DNA from: Dyadobacter fermentans DSM 18053
GTDB lineage: Bacteria > Bacteroidota > Bacteroidia > Cytophagales > Spirosomataceae
Direction of reading: 5' to 3'
Assembly: GCF_000023125.1 (NCBI RefSeq)
Contig: NC_013037.1
Location: 496,001-560,000, forward strand
Length of the DNA stretch: 64,000 nt
Below are positions 44,321-53,264 of this stretch, one piece after another. The position numbers and the translations under genes are program-made. The first letter of the stretch is position 1. Every line of letters begins with the position of its first letter. Under the pieces are notes generated by a model. That model ran no database searches. It was not told where the DNA came from and saw nothing but the letters and a program-made list of their open reading frames with translations.

Positions 44321-44526
44321 TTAGCCAGGTTCCGATTTGCGGTGTGTGATAAAAAATTAAAGAACGTTGCTATTGGACAACGGCACATTCCAGATGCTTC
44401 GCCTATCTGTTATGAACGTGCTACTGCTGCGAAGCATTCATGTAAATATAACAAAAGTAAAGCTGAATGCGGAGGCTGCCGCCGGGGACTTCGCGGAAAA
44501 TACCCACGCCCGCGTGCCGTAAGGGA
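44321..44526. other. leader of the HTH regulator gene
   Basis: No gene is seen. It holds the minus-strand -7 box TACTTTTG at 44452-44459, which would give a leader of about 125 bases, long for this region. Confidence 0.4.
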
Positions 44527-44560
44527 ATAAAAAAAGTGCGTTGGTTTGATCCAACGCACT
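44527..44560 (-). terminator. terminator of the tRNA-Leu gene
   Basis: On the minus strand a perfect 10-bp stem (44551-44560 with 44535-44544), a 6-base loop and a T tract, starting 10 bp after the tRNA end. Confidence 0.88.
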
Positions 44561-44570
44561 CATTAAACTG

Positions 44571-44654
44571 TGACCAGAAGGAGAGTCGAACTCCTATACC
44601 CGAACGGGCACTACCCCCTCAAAGTAGCGTGTCTACCAATTCCACCACCTGGCC
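44571..44654 (-). tRNA. tRNA-Leu (anticodon GAG)
   Basis: 84 bases on the minus strand. Acceptor pairs are GGCCAGG with TCTGGTC (three G-U pairs), discriminator A, and CCA is not encoded. The D arm contains the TGGTAGAC segment, and the anticodon stem CTACT / GGTAG encloses loop TTGAGGG with anticodon GAG at 44618-44620. A long class II variable arm and the T arm (GGAGTTCGACTCTCC) agree with tRNA-Leu. It reads CUC and CUU codons. Confidence 0.95.
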
Positions 44655-44667
44655 GTCAATTGTGATG

Positions 44668-44698
44668 CAAAAGTAGCATTTAAATGATACAACGCAAC
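44668..44698 (-). promoter_or_regulatory. promoter of tRNA-Leu
   Basis: Minus strand: GTTG (44695-44698), 19 bp, then a perfect TAnnTTTG box, TACTTTTG (44668-44675), 13 bp before the mature tRNA 5' end. Confidence 0.7.
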
Positions 44699-44742
44699 AT
44701 TTGGCCAGTGATTTTTTTGAGGAAATATGGCCGGTTAAGCAA

Positions 44743-44862
44743 AAAAATCTTCGCATTTGCGCATTTTGGTCGTAGTTTCGCGGCTCCTAATGCGGGTAGT
44801 GCCCGGCAGATCAGCGAGTTCAGCCTGTGACATTCACGGGCTCATCCATATCGAAGATTTTT
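44743..44862 (+). ncRNA. candidate structured RNA with long closing stem
   Basis: An 11-bp perfect stem, 44743-44753 with 44852-44862, encloses about 98 bases that contain an 8-bp hairpin (44823-44830 / 44834-44841, CAT loop), a possible CGCATT/AATGCG stem (760-765 / 789-794) and a short CGGG/CCCG hairpin. There is no ORF. The rod-with-bubble form is like 6S-type RNAs, but I see no diagnostic motif, and the strand is uncertain because T runs follow the stem in both directions. Confidence 0.3.
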
Positions 44863-44880
44863 AGATTTAGTAATTAGCAT

Positions 44881-44911
44881 AAAAGCCCTGGCATTGATCC
44901 AAGGCTTTTTA
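44881..44911. terminator. hairpin near the end of the SelA-like gene
   Basis: AAAAGCC...GGCTTTTT arms (44881-44891 / 44899-44910) with one mismatch, located 30-60 bp beyond the stop of the minus-strand gene at 44941 and downstream of the candidate RNA. It may serve either. Confidence 0.55.
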
Positions 44912-44940
44912 TGTTCATGACCGATACGTTTGACCGGCTG

Positions 44941-46617
44941 CTAGGTCGACAATGGCCGTCCCGCAGGAATGTTGATCCGCTGGCGGTTGCTGGGGAAGGT
45001 CGCTTTCTTAGCCGTGAACTTCGCATTGATATACTCCACCATGTCGATTTCGCCGGTAATGGTTTCGCCGCTGAGCTTCCCGTGGAATGTCATCACCACA
45101 TTGTCGCCCGGCGCGCTGTAACGGCTCTGGAAGCGCACGTCGTCGCCGTCGATATTGCCGAACAGCTCGCGCGTCGCGAATTCGCCCTTGTGGGTTCCGT
45201 AAAGGTAGTTTCCATCCTGCCGCTCGATGATGAAAGTATGCTTGCTGGTGCTGGTATAAAACTCGATGTCCACATCCCAGCGGCCCGCGATCTGGGCGGT
45301 GGGCGCTTTCATGGCCGTTTCGGCTTTGGGCGCGCTGCGCTTGCGGGTAAGGATTTCGCGGATGCGCTCGGCCACGATTTTGTCGTTGCCGGGGCCCATC
45401 ATGTACGCCGCAACGGTAATGGACGTCGTAGGCGGGCCGGATTGCGCCGCAGCCTGGCCTCTGCGATAGCCGGTTCCAACCGCCACGCGCGGCTTGGTGG
45501 TTTGCAGCTCGTCGGCTACTTCCTGGCCGGTAATGTTCAGTTTGGTGGGGTCCCAGGTGACGGTGAGCGTTGGTGTGGCATTGTCCAGTGCGCCTTCTTT
45601 CGGCTCACGAACGTCCAGCTGCACGCTTGGGATGCCATTCAGTTTGCCCGAAATGGTATTCAGCCACGAAACCCACATTTTCATCTCCGCCTTATGGTCG
45701 CGGGTGGCCCATGCTTCCACGGCGGCGAGCATGCCTATCATTTCCTCGCGACCTACTTTATTGTTCCGGCAGGGGCCGTGGTGCGGCGCGCTGGCCTGCC
45801 ATGCCGACATAAGTACATCTTTACTGCCCAGCAAAAGTCCTGCGCATTGCGGCCCGCGGATGACCTTTCCGCCACTGTAAGCCACCACGCTTGCACCGGC
45901 TGCCAGGTGAATGTTCGGAATCGTGAGGCGCTCCGCCGCGGCATCCACGAGCAGAGGTACACCTGCCGGTTTGGCGATATCGGCCACACTTTTGACGCTC
46001 CACGGCTCTTCGCCGGGCATCATGTAAATCATCGCCGTGCGCGGTGTGATCGCTTTTTTCAATTCCTCGATCGTTTCTATGGTAATGATTTTAACGCCGA
46101 TATTACGGATCGCGTGGTCATATACGTTGCGCGATGAGCGCGGGATAATCACCTCCGTTTTCTCAAAACCTTCCAGGTTAGGAATGCGGATCAGTTTTTC
46201 GGGGTTACCGCCCGCTATAATGCCTGCCGTGACCTCGTTCATGCCCGCAGCGCAGCCAGAAGACACCATGCCCCATTCGGCACCGGTGATCTCGGCCAGG
46301 CGCTGGCCTACGCCGAAGGCCAGCTCGTCGATCTGTACATTATATTGGCAGGCATATTCCATCGCTTCGCGCACCTCCGGCAATTCGATCGACGCTCCGA
46401 TAATGGTGAATGTCCCCCGGCAATTGATAATCGGTTCCACACCGATCGACTGATAGATTTGCGGTCCCGGCTTCAACGGGCCCGGCGCCGATACGGCTGC
46501 TGCGGCTTTCTGAAACCATTTCGGCTTGCTGCTTTCGGCAAATGCTGCCGACGTGCTCAGCACACCTCCCGCGAGCGGAATCATGGTGAGTTCTTTGAGA
46601 ATTTCTCTGCGTTTCAT
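44941..46617 (-). CDS. Tat-exported SelA-like PLP enzyme with C-terminal lipocalin-like domain
   Basis: 558 residues. A Tat-type signal (KRREILKELTMIPLAGGVL) precedes a fold-type I PLP domain (~55-435) like bacterial selenocysteine-synthase relatives: a VSSGCAAGMNE motif (118-128), LLVDAAAE (Asp225) and the PLP lysine Lys251 in YSGGKVIRG. Residues ~445-545 form a beta-sheet domain (GRWDVDIEFYTS, then TFHGKLSGETITGEIDM) seen at the ends of exported Bacteroidota enzymes. Genuine selenocysteine synthesis is very unlikely outside the cytoplasm; an amino-acid or amino-sugar lyase is more plausible. Confidence 0.85.
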   Translation of the reverse strand: MKRREILKELTMIPLAGGVLSTSAAFAESSKPKWFQKAAAAVSAPGPLKPGPQIYQSIGVEPIINCRGTFTIIGASIELPEVREAMEYACQYNVQIDELAFGVGQRLAEITGAEWGMVSSGCAAGMNEVTAGIIAGGNPEKLIRIPNLEGFEKTEVIIPRSSRNVYDHAIRNIGVKIITIETIEELKKAITPRTAMIYMMPGEEPWSVKSVADIAKPAGVPLLVDAAAERLTIPNIHLAAGASVVAYSGGKVIRGPQCAGLLLGSKDVLMSAWQASAPHHGPCRNNKVGREEMIGMLAAVEAWATRDHKAEMKMWVSWLNTISGKLNGIPSVQLDVREPKEGALDNATPTLTVTWDPTKLNITGQEVADELQTTKPRVAVGTGYRRGQAAAQSGPPTTSITVAAYMMGPGNDKIVAERIREILTRKRSAPKAETAMKAPTAQIAGRWDVDIEFYTSTSKHTFIIERQDGNYLYGTHKGEFATRELFGNIDGDDVRFQSRYSAPGDNVVMTFHGKLSGETITGEIDMVEYINAKFTAKKATFPSNRQRINIPAGRPLST

Positions 46618-46951
46618 TGGTGTTAAGGTATGGGGGTTTTGAATGGTTAAGGGGTTTTGGCAAGTAAAATGGCACAGACCTGGTCAGGCGCTGTCAAGCA
46701 TCGCCCGATGTTGTCATAAGGATGCGTTGTTCGGATTGAAATACCCTTTTTTGAAATAAATATCTTTCTGAAAACGCTGTCGAACACCAGCCGCACGACC
46801 GGCATCCGCGGGCAGCCTGCCTACAAGGTGAGGACAAAAAAGCCAACACAAAACCCCCATCTCGCCCCGACAAATATTTCGCTGATTCCTAAATCTTTAA
46901 AAGCGAAACGCAGGCTGCTTTTACGCGGCTCGCCAGGAATTTTACACTCGC
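46618..46951. other. intergenic region
   Basis: 334 bases between two minus-strand genes. No gene, terminator or clear promoter box recognised. Confidence 0.35.
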
Positions 46952-48313
46952 CTATTTCTTTGCCTTTCTAGCCAGGCGTCCTTTGAGCATTTTCTGGTAA
47001 AGCAGATTGTTCAGCCAAATGAAGATCAGCACCGCGATGATGATAAATACCGCATTCAGTTTGTAAGAAAACCCTGCGAACGTCTCTTTGCCATCGAGCG
47101 AAAGCTCAAACCGGAGCCACGAACGTTCCACGGTAGTGATTGGGTGATCAAACGGCAATGCTTCGTCGTAGATGATTTTGGTAATGAACCGGCCGGTGGT
47201 ATCCATATAGCCGTATTTGTCATCGATGCGGATCATCGAGATGCCGTGGTTGTAGTAGGAGGCGAAGTCGTATTTCAGCGGCGTGCGCACCTTGCCGGAT
47301 TTGTCGATATGCCCGAATTTGCCGTTAATGGCCACCGCCGAGCGGTTTTCGGCAGTGAAACCCGTAGCTTCGTCGTAAAGATGTTGGATGCGCAGCTTCC
47401 CGGTTTTGTCGATACAGCCCCATTTGCCGTTCTTTTTGACCCAGAACAGGCCGTTGGTCGGCTTGCGGGTGTCGGTGTATTCAAATGGCACGATGAGGTC
47501 GCCGGTGAATGGACTGATGTAGCCGAACTTGTCGCCGTATTGCACGCGTTCCATGCCCTGGCCGGAGTATTTGTATTCAGGGTCGATGTCGTCCAGTGCC
47601 ACCGGCACTTTCAATATCATGTTTTTATCGATAATGCCGTATTTGCCCTTGTAATTGAAATGGTAAATGAGCTTCGAGGCTTTGATTTCCTTTTCGATAA
47701 ACCGGCTGAAATTGAAGTTCAGCGTAAAGAAGTCCATTGGCCTTTGTATCCACCATAACACATCCTCTTTCGTGTCCTGGTTGCAGAGAAAGTCAACATC
47801 CGAATCCTTGATCAGGTAATGATTGGCATAATGGTGAATGGGAATACGGTAGATTTCCTTGCCCGTGAGATCGATGTAGGACAGCCCGTAATGCTTGCCC
47901 GACGGGTAAATGACCCATGTTTTCCCGTCCCGGAAGCGGTCGGTGGACGTGTATTTGGGCTCAATCACGATTTTTCCGCGCTTGTCGATGAAGCCGTGCA
48001 GGCCGTGGCCTTTCGCATCGAGCTCCATCGGCACAAATTCGGCCAATCCCTCCGCAAAATCGCCGATGTCGCGGTATGCCGGTGTAAGTTTCCGGCCGTT
48101 TTTATCGGTAATGAATGTCTCGTATGACCGGCAGGGAATGCTCACTTTTTTCACGACATAGATATCGTCGTATTCCCGGTATTCTTTGTACTCTTTTAGC
48201 CAGGGCTTGTTGCCGGGGGCTTTGCTGCCCGCAGGCTTCGTCTGAGCCGCGGCCCAGGCCGATTGTAACAGGAAGAATAGGAGTGTTATGTTAAAAAAAG
48301 TCGGTCGAAGCAT
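46952..48313 (-). CDS. WG-repeat protein with C-terminal membrane helix
   Basis: 453 residues. A signal peptide is followed by about seven WG-type repeats (for instance HGFIDKRGKIVIEPKY, WGCIDKTGKLRIQHLYDEA, FGHIDKSGKVRTPLKYD, YGYMDTTGRFITKIIYDEA). A single helix (~425-440, VFIIIAVLIFIWL) and a basic tail (KMLKGRLARKAKK) close the protein, so the repeats should face the periplasm. WG repeats form beta-propeller-like surfaces of unknown ligand. No partner is evident. Confidence 0.87.
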   Translation of the reverse strand: MLRPTFFNITLLFFLLQSAWAAAQTKPAGSKAPGNKPWLKEYKEYREYDDIYVVKKVSIPCRSYETFITDKNGRKLTPAYRDIGDFAEGLAEFVPMELDAKGHGLHGFIDKRGKIVIEPKYTSTDRFRDGKTWVIYPSGKHYGLSYIDLTGKEIYRIPIHHYANHYLIKDSDVDFLCNQDTKEDVLWWIQRPMDFFTLNFNFSRFIEKEIKASKLIYHFNYKGKYGIIDKNMILKVPVALDDIDPEYKYSGQGMERVQYGDKFGYISPFTGDLIVPFEYTDTRKPTNGLFWVKKNGKWGCIDKTGKLRIQHLYDEATGFTAENRSAVAINGKFGHIDKSGKVRTPLKYDFASYYNHGISMIRIDDKYGYMDTTGRFITKIIYDEALPFDHPITTVERSWLRFELSLDGKETFAGFSYKLNAVFIIIAVLIFIWLNNLLYQKMLKGRLARKAKK

Positions 48314-48446
48314 TCAAAAACGCAGGTTTCGGGTTAGTCGGCGCCACTGCGGAGCATTGCAGGCATCGCCCGGAACGCAGCAGGCATTCAATTTCAACCT
48401 GCAAAAAACAAAAAGTTGACAGGAATAGCGACTTTCCGCGATGTTA

Positions 48447-48977
48447 TTATTTTGGAATGCCGGTCGGCAGCATATTCTGCACGTCCACCGGAAAGCTGTC
48501 GTACTTTTGGTAAAGCTGCAAATATTTCGCCGGATCGATCACCGGTTCGGTCAGTATCGATTTCAGTCCGTGGAAAAAGCCTTCCCGTTTCTGGCCGGGG
48601 TTGAATATCAGGTTAATAACCACCTCATGGCCCGACTGATTCGAAAACCCGTGCGCGGTCATGCGCGGCACATACACCACCGCGCCCTCGTGCGCGGGCA
48701 CGGGCCCACTGGCCAGGTCGATCGTCAGGGTGCCTTTGCGGACGATGAATGTTTCGTCCATAAACCGGTGGTAATGCAATTTCGCGCCAATGGTGGCAGG
48801 GGCCATTCTGATCTCATAAACGCCAAGCTGGTCGTTTGACATGTCGCTTGTCACCTTTAATGTAATGCTGTTGCCGCCGATCGCGAGCACTTCGCCTTCA
48901 CCAGGCGCAAATATAACGGCCTTGTTTTCAATGGAATCGGTGAGAAAATCCGTTTCATTTTTCATAGCATTTGTCAT
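48447..48977 (-). CDS. cupin domain protein
   Basis: 176 residues from ATG 48977; starts at 49010 and 48965 are possible. The cupin barrel shows motif 1 KLHYHRFMDETFIVRKGTL (His, His, Glu) and motif 2 PRMTAHGFSNQSG (His), a metal-binding set. The function cannot be deduced. A Crp-family regulator on the same strand ends 76 bp upstream of it, so regulator and target may form a unit. Confidence 0.82.
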   Translation of the reverse strand: MTNAMKNETDFLTDSIENKAVIFAPGEGEVLAIGGNSITLKVTSDMSNDQLGVYEIRMAPATIGAKLHYHRFMDETFIVRKGTLTIDLASGPVPAHEGAVVYVPRMTAHGFSNQSGHEVVINLIFNPGQKREGFFHGLKSILTEPVIDPAKYLQLYQKYDSFPVDVQNMLPTGIPK

Positions 48978-49052
48978 GGTTTTGGTTTGAACAAGCCAAA
49001 TGTCGGGCAAGCCGGGGCCGAAAACATTTACAAATGTTGAGACTTCAAAAAA

Positions 49053-49622
49053 TCACATTTCCGCACGGATGCGGCTGAGCTGGGTAGGGGTAACGCCCAG
49101 GTACGAGGCGATCTCGTGCTGTTTGAGCCGCGGTTCGAGATTGGGGTAGTCTTTCAGGAAATTGATGTAGCGCGTTTTCGCATTATCGTACCGGAACGAA
49201 ATTTCGAGCGGTTCCTTTTCAATGATCCAATGGAGCTCCATGTAGCGGATGTAAAACGCGGCAAGGTCGCGGTGCCGCTCGGTAAGTGCCTTGAAGTCGT
49301 AGAAATTGTATTCCAATGTCTCCGTCGGTTCCAGCGCACGGATGGCAAAAATGCTGGGAGAATGCGTCAGCATCGCAGGCAAAGAGCCGGCGAAATGGTT
49401 TTCGGGGAAAAACTTTTTAACAACCATATCCCCGTCCGGCGATGCATAATACTGCGAAAAAAGCCCCCGCACGACAAATGCGACATTTTTCGGCGTCTTT
49501 CCTTCCTTCAAAAAGTACTCACCTTTCGCATAGGAACGCGGCCGGACCAGCTTCGCCAAATCATCCATCGCCTCTTCCGAAAGCGATCCATAAGTGGCAA
49601 ACTTCGCAAGAAGCTGTTCCAT
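49053..49622 (-). CDS. Crp/Fnr-family transcriptional regulator
   Basis: 189 residues: a cyclic-nucleotide-binding-like barrel (~20-120; GEYFLKEGKTPKNVAFVVRGLF) and a short C-terminal helix-turn-helix (EIASYLGVTPTQLSRIRAE). This is the compact Bacteroidota form. The effector-binding RxS arginine motif of CRP is not evident, so the ligand is open. It is divergent from the sugar dehydrogenase gene and upstream of the cupin gene, either of which may be its target. Confidence 0.88.
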   Translation of the reverse strand: MEQLLAKFATYGSLSEEAMDDLAKLVRPRSYAKGEYFLKEGKTPKNVAFVVRGLFSQYYASPDGDMVVKKFFPENHFAGSLPAMLTHSPSIFAIRALEPTETLEYNFYDFKALTERHRDLAAFYIRYMELHWIIEKEPLEISFRYDNAKTRYINFLKDYPNLEPRLKQHEIASYLGVTPTQLSRIRAEM

Positions 49623-49756
49623 GTGGTTTTAATGTTTTTGGGGAAGATAATGCATTGGTTTTTCAAAACCTGCGGGCAGTAAATCTGAAATCGATCCGAC
49701 TTGTAAACCCGGCGGCAGGTTTGCGGCCGTTTGCTAACTCCAAAACCAGATTGGCC

Positions 49757-50932
49757 ATGAAACGTTGCATGATAAGCGGTCTCGCCGCGCTGGCGCTGCT
49801 CATTACTCTTAATGCGTCGAAGCCGCATCGGCCAGGGCCGGAAGCGGCGGCGGTGAGGGTGGTAGAGGCATTTCCCAAGCTGCATTTCGATTATCCCGTC
49901 GATCTGACGCACTCCAACGACGGTACTAACCGGCTTTTTGTGCTGGAACAGGAGGGGACCATCCGCGTTTTCGCGAATGCGGCATCCACTTCCACGTCGA
50001 AGGAGTTTTTGAATATCAAAAAGCTCGTCAGCTACGGCGGAGAAGCGGGGCTGCTGGGGCTCGCGTTCCATCCCGATTACAAAACCAATGGCTACTTTTT
50101 CCTGAATTATACCACCAAAGTGAATGGGAAACTGGAAACGGCGATCGTCCGCTACAAAGTGAGTGCCACCGACCCGGACAAGGCCGATCCCGCCAGCGCA
50201 GCGGTGCTTTTTACGTTCGATCAGCCGTTTGATAATCACAATGGCGGCGCGGTGAAGTTTGGGAAAGACGGCTACCTCTACATTTCAACCGGCGACGGCG
50301 GCAGCTGGGGCGACCCGAGCAACAACGGCCAGAACAAAAGTGCCTGGCTAGGCAAAATCCTCCGCGTAGACGTGAATAGCAAAACGAAAGGTAATTATGG
50401 CATACCGGCTGATAATCCTTTTGCTGGAAACAAGGAAGGATTCAGGGAAGAAATTTATGCGTATGGCTTGCGCAACCCGTGGCGGATCAGCTTCGACGAC
50501 GCTACGAATACCCTCTGGACAGGCGACGTAGGCCAAAACAAGCGGGAGGAGATCAATATCATCGTGAAAGGCGGCAACTACGGCTGGCGCTTGAAGGAAA
50601 GCATCGATTGCTACAACCCGAAACGCGATTGCGGAGCACAGGGGCTCATCGACCCCGTGCTGGACCTTCCCCAGGCCAACGGCGAGCATTCGGTGACGGG
50701 CGGATTTGTGTACCGCGGTAAAGCGGTGCCGTCGCTCGAAGGTAAGTATGTGTTCGGCGATTACGTGAGCGGCCGCATTTTCGCGCTGGAAACGGCAAAT
50801 GGGAAGGCGGTAAAAAACGATATCATCGCCGAAGGAGCAGGGCAGATTTCCGCATTCGGAACCGATCAGTCGGATGAGCTGTATATCTGCAACCACGGCT
50901 CAGGGAAAATACTGAAATTGTCCGGCCGGTAA
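49757..50932 (+). CDS. PQQ-dependent sugar dehydrogenase (glucose/sorbosone type)
   Basis: 391 residues from ATG 49757, at a signal peptide (MKRCMISGLAALALLITLNAS). The mature protein is a six-bladed propeller of the soluble aldose dehydrogenase family: FPKLHFDYPVDLTHSNDGTNRLFVLEQ, GGEAGLLGLAFHPDY, NHNGGAVKFGKDGYLYISTGDGG, and YGLRNPWRISFD. It should oxidise sugars in the periplasm with PQQ, although some homologs are inactive. A GC-rich hairpin follows. Confidence 0.88.
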   Translation: MKRCMISGLAALALLITLNASKPHRPGPEAAAVRVVEAFPKLHFDYPVDLTHSNDGTNRLFVLEQEGTIRVFANAASTSTSKEFLNIKKLVSYGGEAGLLGLAFHPDYKTNGYFFLNYTTKVNGKLETAIVRYKVSATDPDKADPASAAVLFTFDQPFDNHNGGAVKFGKDGYLYISTGDGGSWGDPSNNGQNKSAWLGKILRVDVNSKTKGNYGIPADNPFAGNKEGFREEIYAYGLRNPWRISFDDATNTLWTGDVGQNKREEINIIVKGGNYGWRLKESIDCYNPKRDCGAQGLIDPVLDLPQANGEHSVTGGFVYRGKAVPSLEGKYVFGDYVSGRIFALETANGKAVKNDIIAEGAGQISAFGTDQSDELYICNHGSGKILKLSGR

Positions 50933-50947
50933 CATTCTCCGGCCGGA
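50921..50947. terminator. CCGGCCGG hairpin between convergent genes
   Basis: A 9-bp stem of T-CCGGCCGG with CCGGCCGG-A around a 9-base loop, overlapping the dehydrogenase stop. There is no strong T tract, so termination is only likely. Confidence 0.5.
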
Positions 50948-50950
50948 TTG

Positions 50951-52885
50951 CTATTTCTTTCCGCTTGTGGATTTTGGGTTTAACACCTTATCCAAAAAAC
51001 CGGAAATAGTGGCTAGCGTAGGCTCAAACCACGGATCAAAAAACATAAATGTGTGCGGGGCATCAGCGAATGTCCGTACCTCGCTGTATGTGCCGAATGC
51101 ATTCAGTTTTTGAATAAAATCCTCCCGCCCGGCATGCATCCGGTCCACAGAGCTGTTGATAAACAGAAAAGGCGGTGTTTGAGCGGTCACGTGCGTGAGC
51201 GGCGAGGCCTCCTTCCAAAGGTCGGGGCGCTCGGTTTTGGGATAACCAAACCAGTAAGTAGCGGCAGAAACAGACCGGGAATCGTTGCCTTCGCCCGATT
51301 CGGGGTGGATGAACGCCAGAATGCCGTCAATGTCGACCACCGCCTGCACCGTGCTGGATGGCTTTTCTTCACCGCGCTCGCCTTCAAATTGTCCATTCCC
51401 ATTTGTGGCACCTATAAAAGCGGCCAGTTCTCCGCCGGCCGAGAAACCCATTATGGCAATGCGGGCGGTATCAATGCCGTATTCCTGAGCATTGGTGCGC
51501 ATCCAGCGCACGGCAGCTTTAAGGTCGTGAATGGCGGCGGGGTAGAGGGCTTGCGTGGACAGGCTGTAATCGGCTGTAATACAGACGTAACCTTTCGCGG
51601 CGAGCTTGCGTGCGAGGTGGGTGTTGTGCGTGCGGTCGCCCGAGCGCCAGCCACCACCGTGTACCATGAGAACGGCCGGGTGGCGCGTTTTACCCTTTTT
51701 AGCAGGCTTATAAATGTCGATCAGCAGCTGCTTGTCCATCGGCGTGGTGCGGTAGGGCACCTGGCGTATCTCCTGCACCGAAGCCGGTCTGGGCGCGTCT
51801 GCAATGCGGATGTCGGGGCGTCGGGGGTGTTCCTGGCGGTAGGAGCCCTTCACGGAAAAGCTCGTGTCGGGTACGCCGGAGGGCTGCAAACGAAGCTTGC
51901 GGCCCGGTGTCCATCCCGAAAGTATATGGTCTATCGTGTATTGCTCCCTTTCGCCGGCGGTCAGTTGCTTTGTCCAGGGTGCACGTGCCTGGGCGTTGGC
52001 ACCCGGGCCTGTGCTGTTGTATTCGGCGTAGAATGCGGTTTTTTCCTTTTCGGGGAACATGTTATCGCCTTTCCAGGGGTCCCAGCCTGCGGGCACGATG
52101 TGCGCGCCCATTTCGGTGTCTATGAAAACGGTTTTGGCAAAAGGCCTCCACGGTCGGCCCAGGTATACTTTGGTGGCTTCGCCGGCTGCGGTGAGTTTGC
52201 AGTTGAAAAACACGTAGCCGAATGCCTGTTCACTGGTTGTGGAGGCGGCGGTGATGTAGGAGTTGGTGAGACTGTGGATGGTGCAGTTCTGAAAAACGGC
52301 CGTCGCTTCACCGAAAATGAAGTCGGTGGTGCCGGTGATAAGGCAGTCGCGGAAGAAATTCCGGCCGTTCTTGGAGGTATAGAGCGTATCCTGGTTGCCG
52401 AGGATGCGACAATTGAAAACTTCGATCCGGTCGCCCTCGGTCGCCAATGCAACCGCTTGACCCACACGGCCTGCGGTGTTTTCGATGGTCAGGTTTTGAA
52501 GGGTGCAGTCGTTGGCCTGCACGAGCACGGTGTATGAGGTGTAGGTGCTAAACTTCGCATTACCTGTAAAATCGCGGCCGGGAAAGTCCTTGCCCGAAAA
52601 GTCGTTGTTTGTAATAATGGTATGTTCGGCGCTTTCGCCGATGAGTGTGATATTCTTTTTCCAGGCGGGTATCACCAGTTTTTCACGATAAGTCCCGCTT
52701 TTAATGCGTATCGTGGCGCGGATCTGCGAATGGTCGCGTACGGCATTCACCGCTTCCTGTATCGTTTTGAAATCGCCGCTGCCGTCCTGCGCAACTACGA
52801 ATTGCTGCTCAACGGCCTGTACCTGAGCGCGGACGGTGAAATGGATGAGCAACCATAGCAAGAGCTGACCGGTTTTCCTGAACAT
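50951..52885 (-). CDS. fusion of pectinesterase (CE8) and alpha/beta-hydrolase esterase
   Basis: 644 residues with a signal peptide. Residues ~27-335 are a right-handed beta-helix pectin methylesterase with GNQDTLY (Gln165, Asp166), TTDFIFGEA (catalytic Asp188) and GRPW (Arg244). Residues ~375-640 are a carboxylesterase: oxyanion HGGGW (409-413), elbow GFSAGGE (Ser482), a late Asp in NSSVDR and His in APHTFMF. The pair would remove methyl and probably acetyl groups from pectin in one polypeptide. It has no SusCD or pectate lyase neighbours, so it stands outside a classic utilisation locus. Confidence 0.92.
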   Translation of the reverse strand: MFRKTGQLLLWLLIHFTVRAQVQAVEQQFVVAQDGSGDFKTIQEAVNAVRDHSQIRATIRIKSGTYREKLVIPAWKKNITLIGESAEHTIITNNDFSGKDFPGRDFTGNAKFSTYTSYTVLVQANDCTLQNLTIENTAGRVGQAVALATEGDRIEVFNCRILGNQDTLYTSKNGRNFFRDCLITGTTDFIFGEATAVFQNCTIHSLTNSYITAASTTSEQAFGYVFFNCKLTAAGEATKVYLGRPWRPFAKTVFIDTEMGAHIVPAGWDPWKGDNMFPEKEKTAFYAEYNSTGPGANAQARAPWTKQLTAGEREQYTIDHILSGWTPGRKLRLQPSGVPDTSFSVKGSYRQEHPRRPDIRIADAPRPASVQEIRQVPYRTTPMDKQLLIDIYKPAKKGKTRHPAVLMVHGGGWRSGDRTHNTHLARKLAAKGYVCITADYSLSTQALYPAAIHDLKAAVRWMRTNAQEYGIDTARIAIMGFSAGGELAAFIGATNGNGQFEGERGEEKPSSTVQAVVDIDGILAFIHPESGEGNDSRSVSAATYWFGYPKTERPDLWKEASPLTHVTAQTPPFLFINSSVDRMHAGREDFIQKLNAFGTYSEVRTFADAPHTFMFFDPWFEPTLATISGFLDKVLNPKSTSGKK

Positions 52886-53264
52886 AAATCAAAGGTTTGT
52901 TTATCCATGCAGTAAGGCAGTGGCACGCTTCACCGCAAACATTTGAAATATTATTTTACTGTTATTTTTTATTCACATTATATCAGATGTCGTGTAAAGA
53001 CGAAAAATTGCTTTGCCGATAAATCATCCCGTGGATAGCAATGTGCAACACCGTTAGGTAAATTCGTGTCCCGTTTTTAGAACACCTTTCCTGAGAAATC
53101 GCTTTGATTTTGTGATAAATAGCGGAATTAATGACGCTGGTGCTGGTATCGATTTGTCCGCCGTTCGGTAAAAGACAGTTTTTGTTTACTACTTTTAATG
53201 ACATTTTAATAATTGTTCGATTAGTTGCCGGTTCTAAATTAGCAATCACACACCCCTTCATTCT
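52886..53264. other. divergent intergenic region
   Basis: 379 AT-rich bases between the pectinesterase and the acyltransferase genes. A 92-codon minus-strand frame here lacks coding character, so no gene is called; no clear promoter box. Confidence 0.4.

Noticed and set aside
44743..44862. SRP RNA or tmRNA
   Set aside because: The conserved SRP domain IV loop and the tRNA-like tmRNA ends are absent on both strands.
44911..46137. 408-codon plus-strand open frame
   Set aside because: Antisense to the SelA-like gene; composition is shadow-like (His/Arg/Val rich) with no motif.
51053..52537. 494-codon plus-strand open frame
   Set aside because: It lies opposite the pectinesterase fusion, whose motifs are complete; the frame has no family features and reflects GC-rich codon use.
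52983..53261. 92-codon minus-strand frame between divergent genes
   Set aside because: AT-rich, no family or signal features, and it fills the likely promoter region of the acyltransferase gene.
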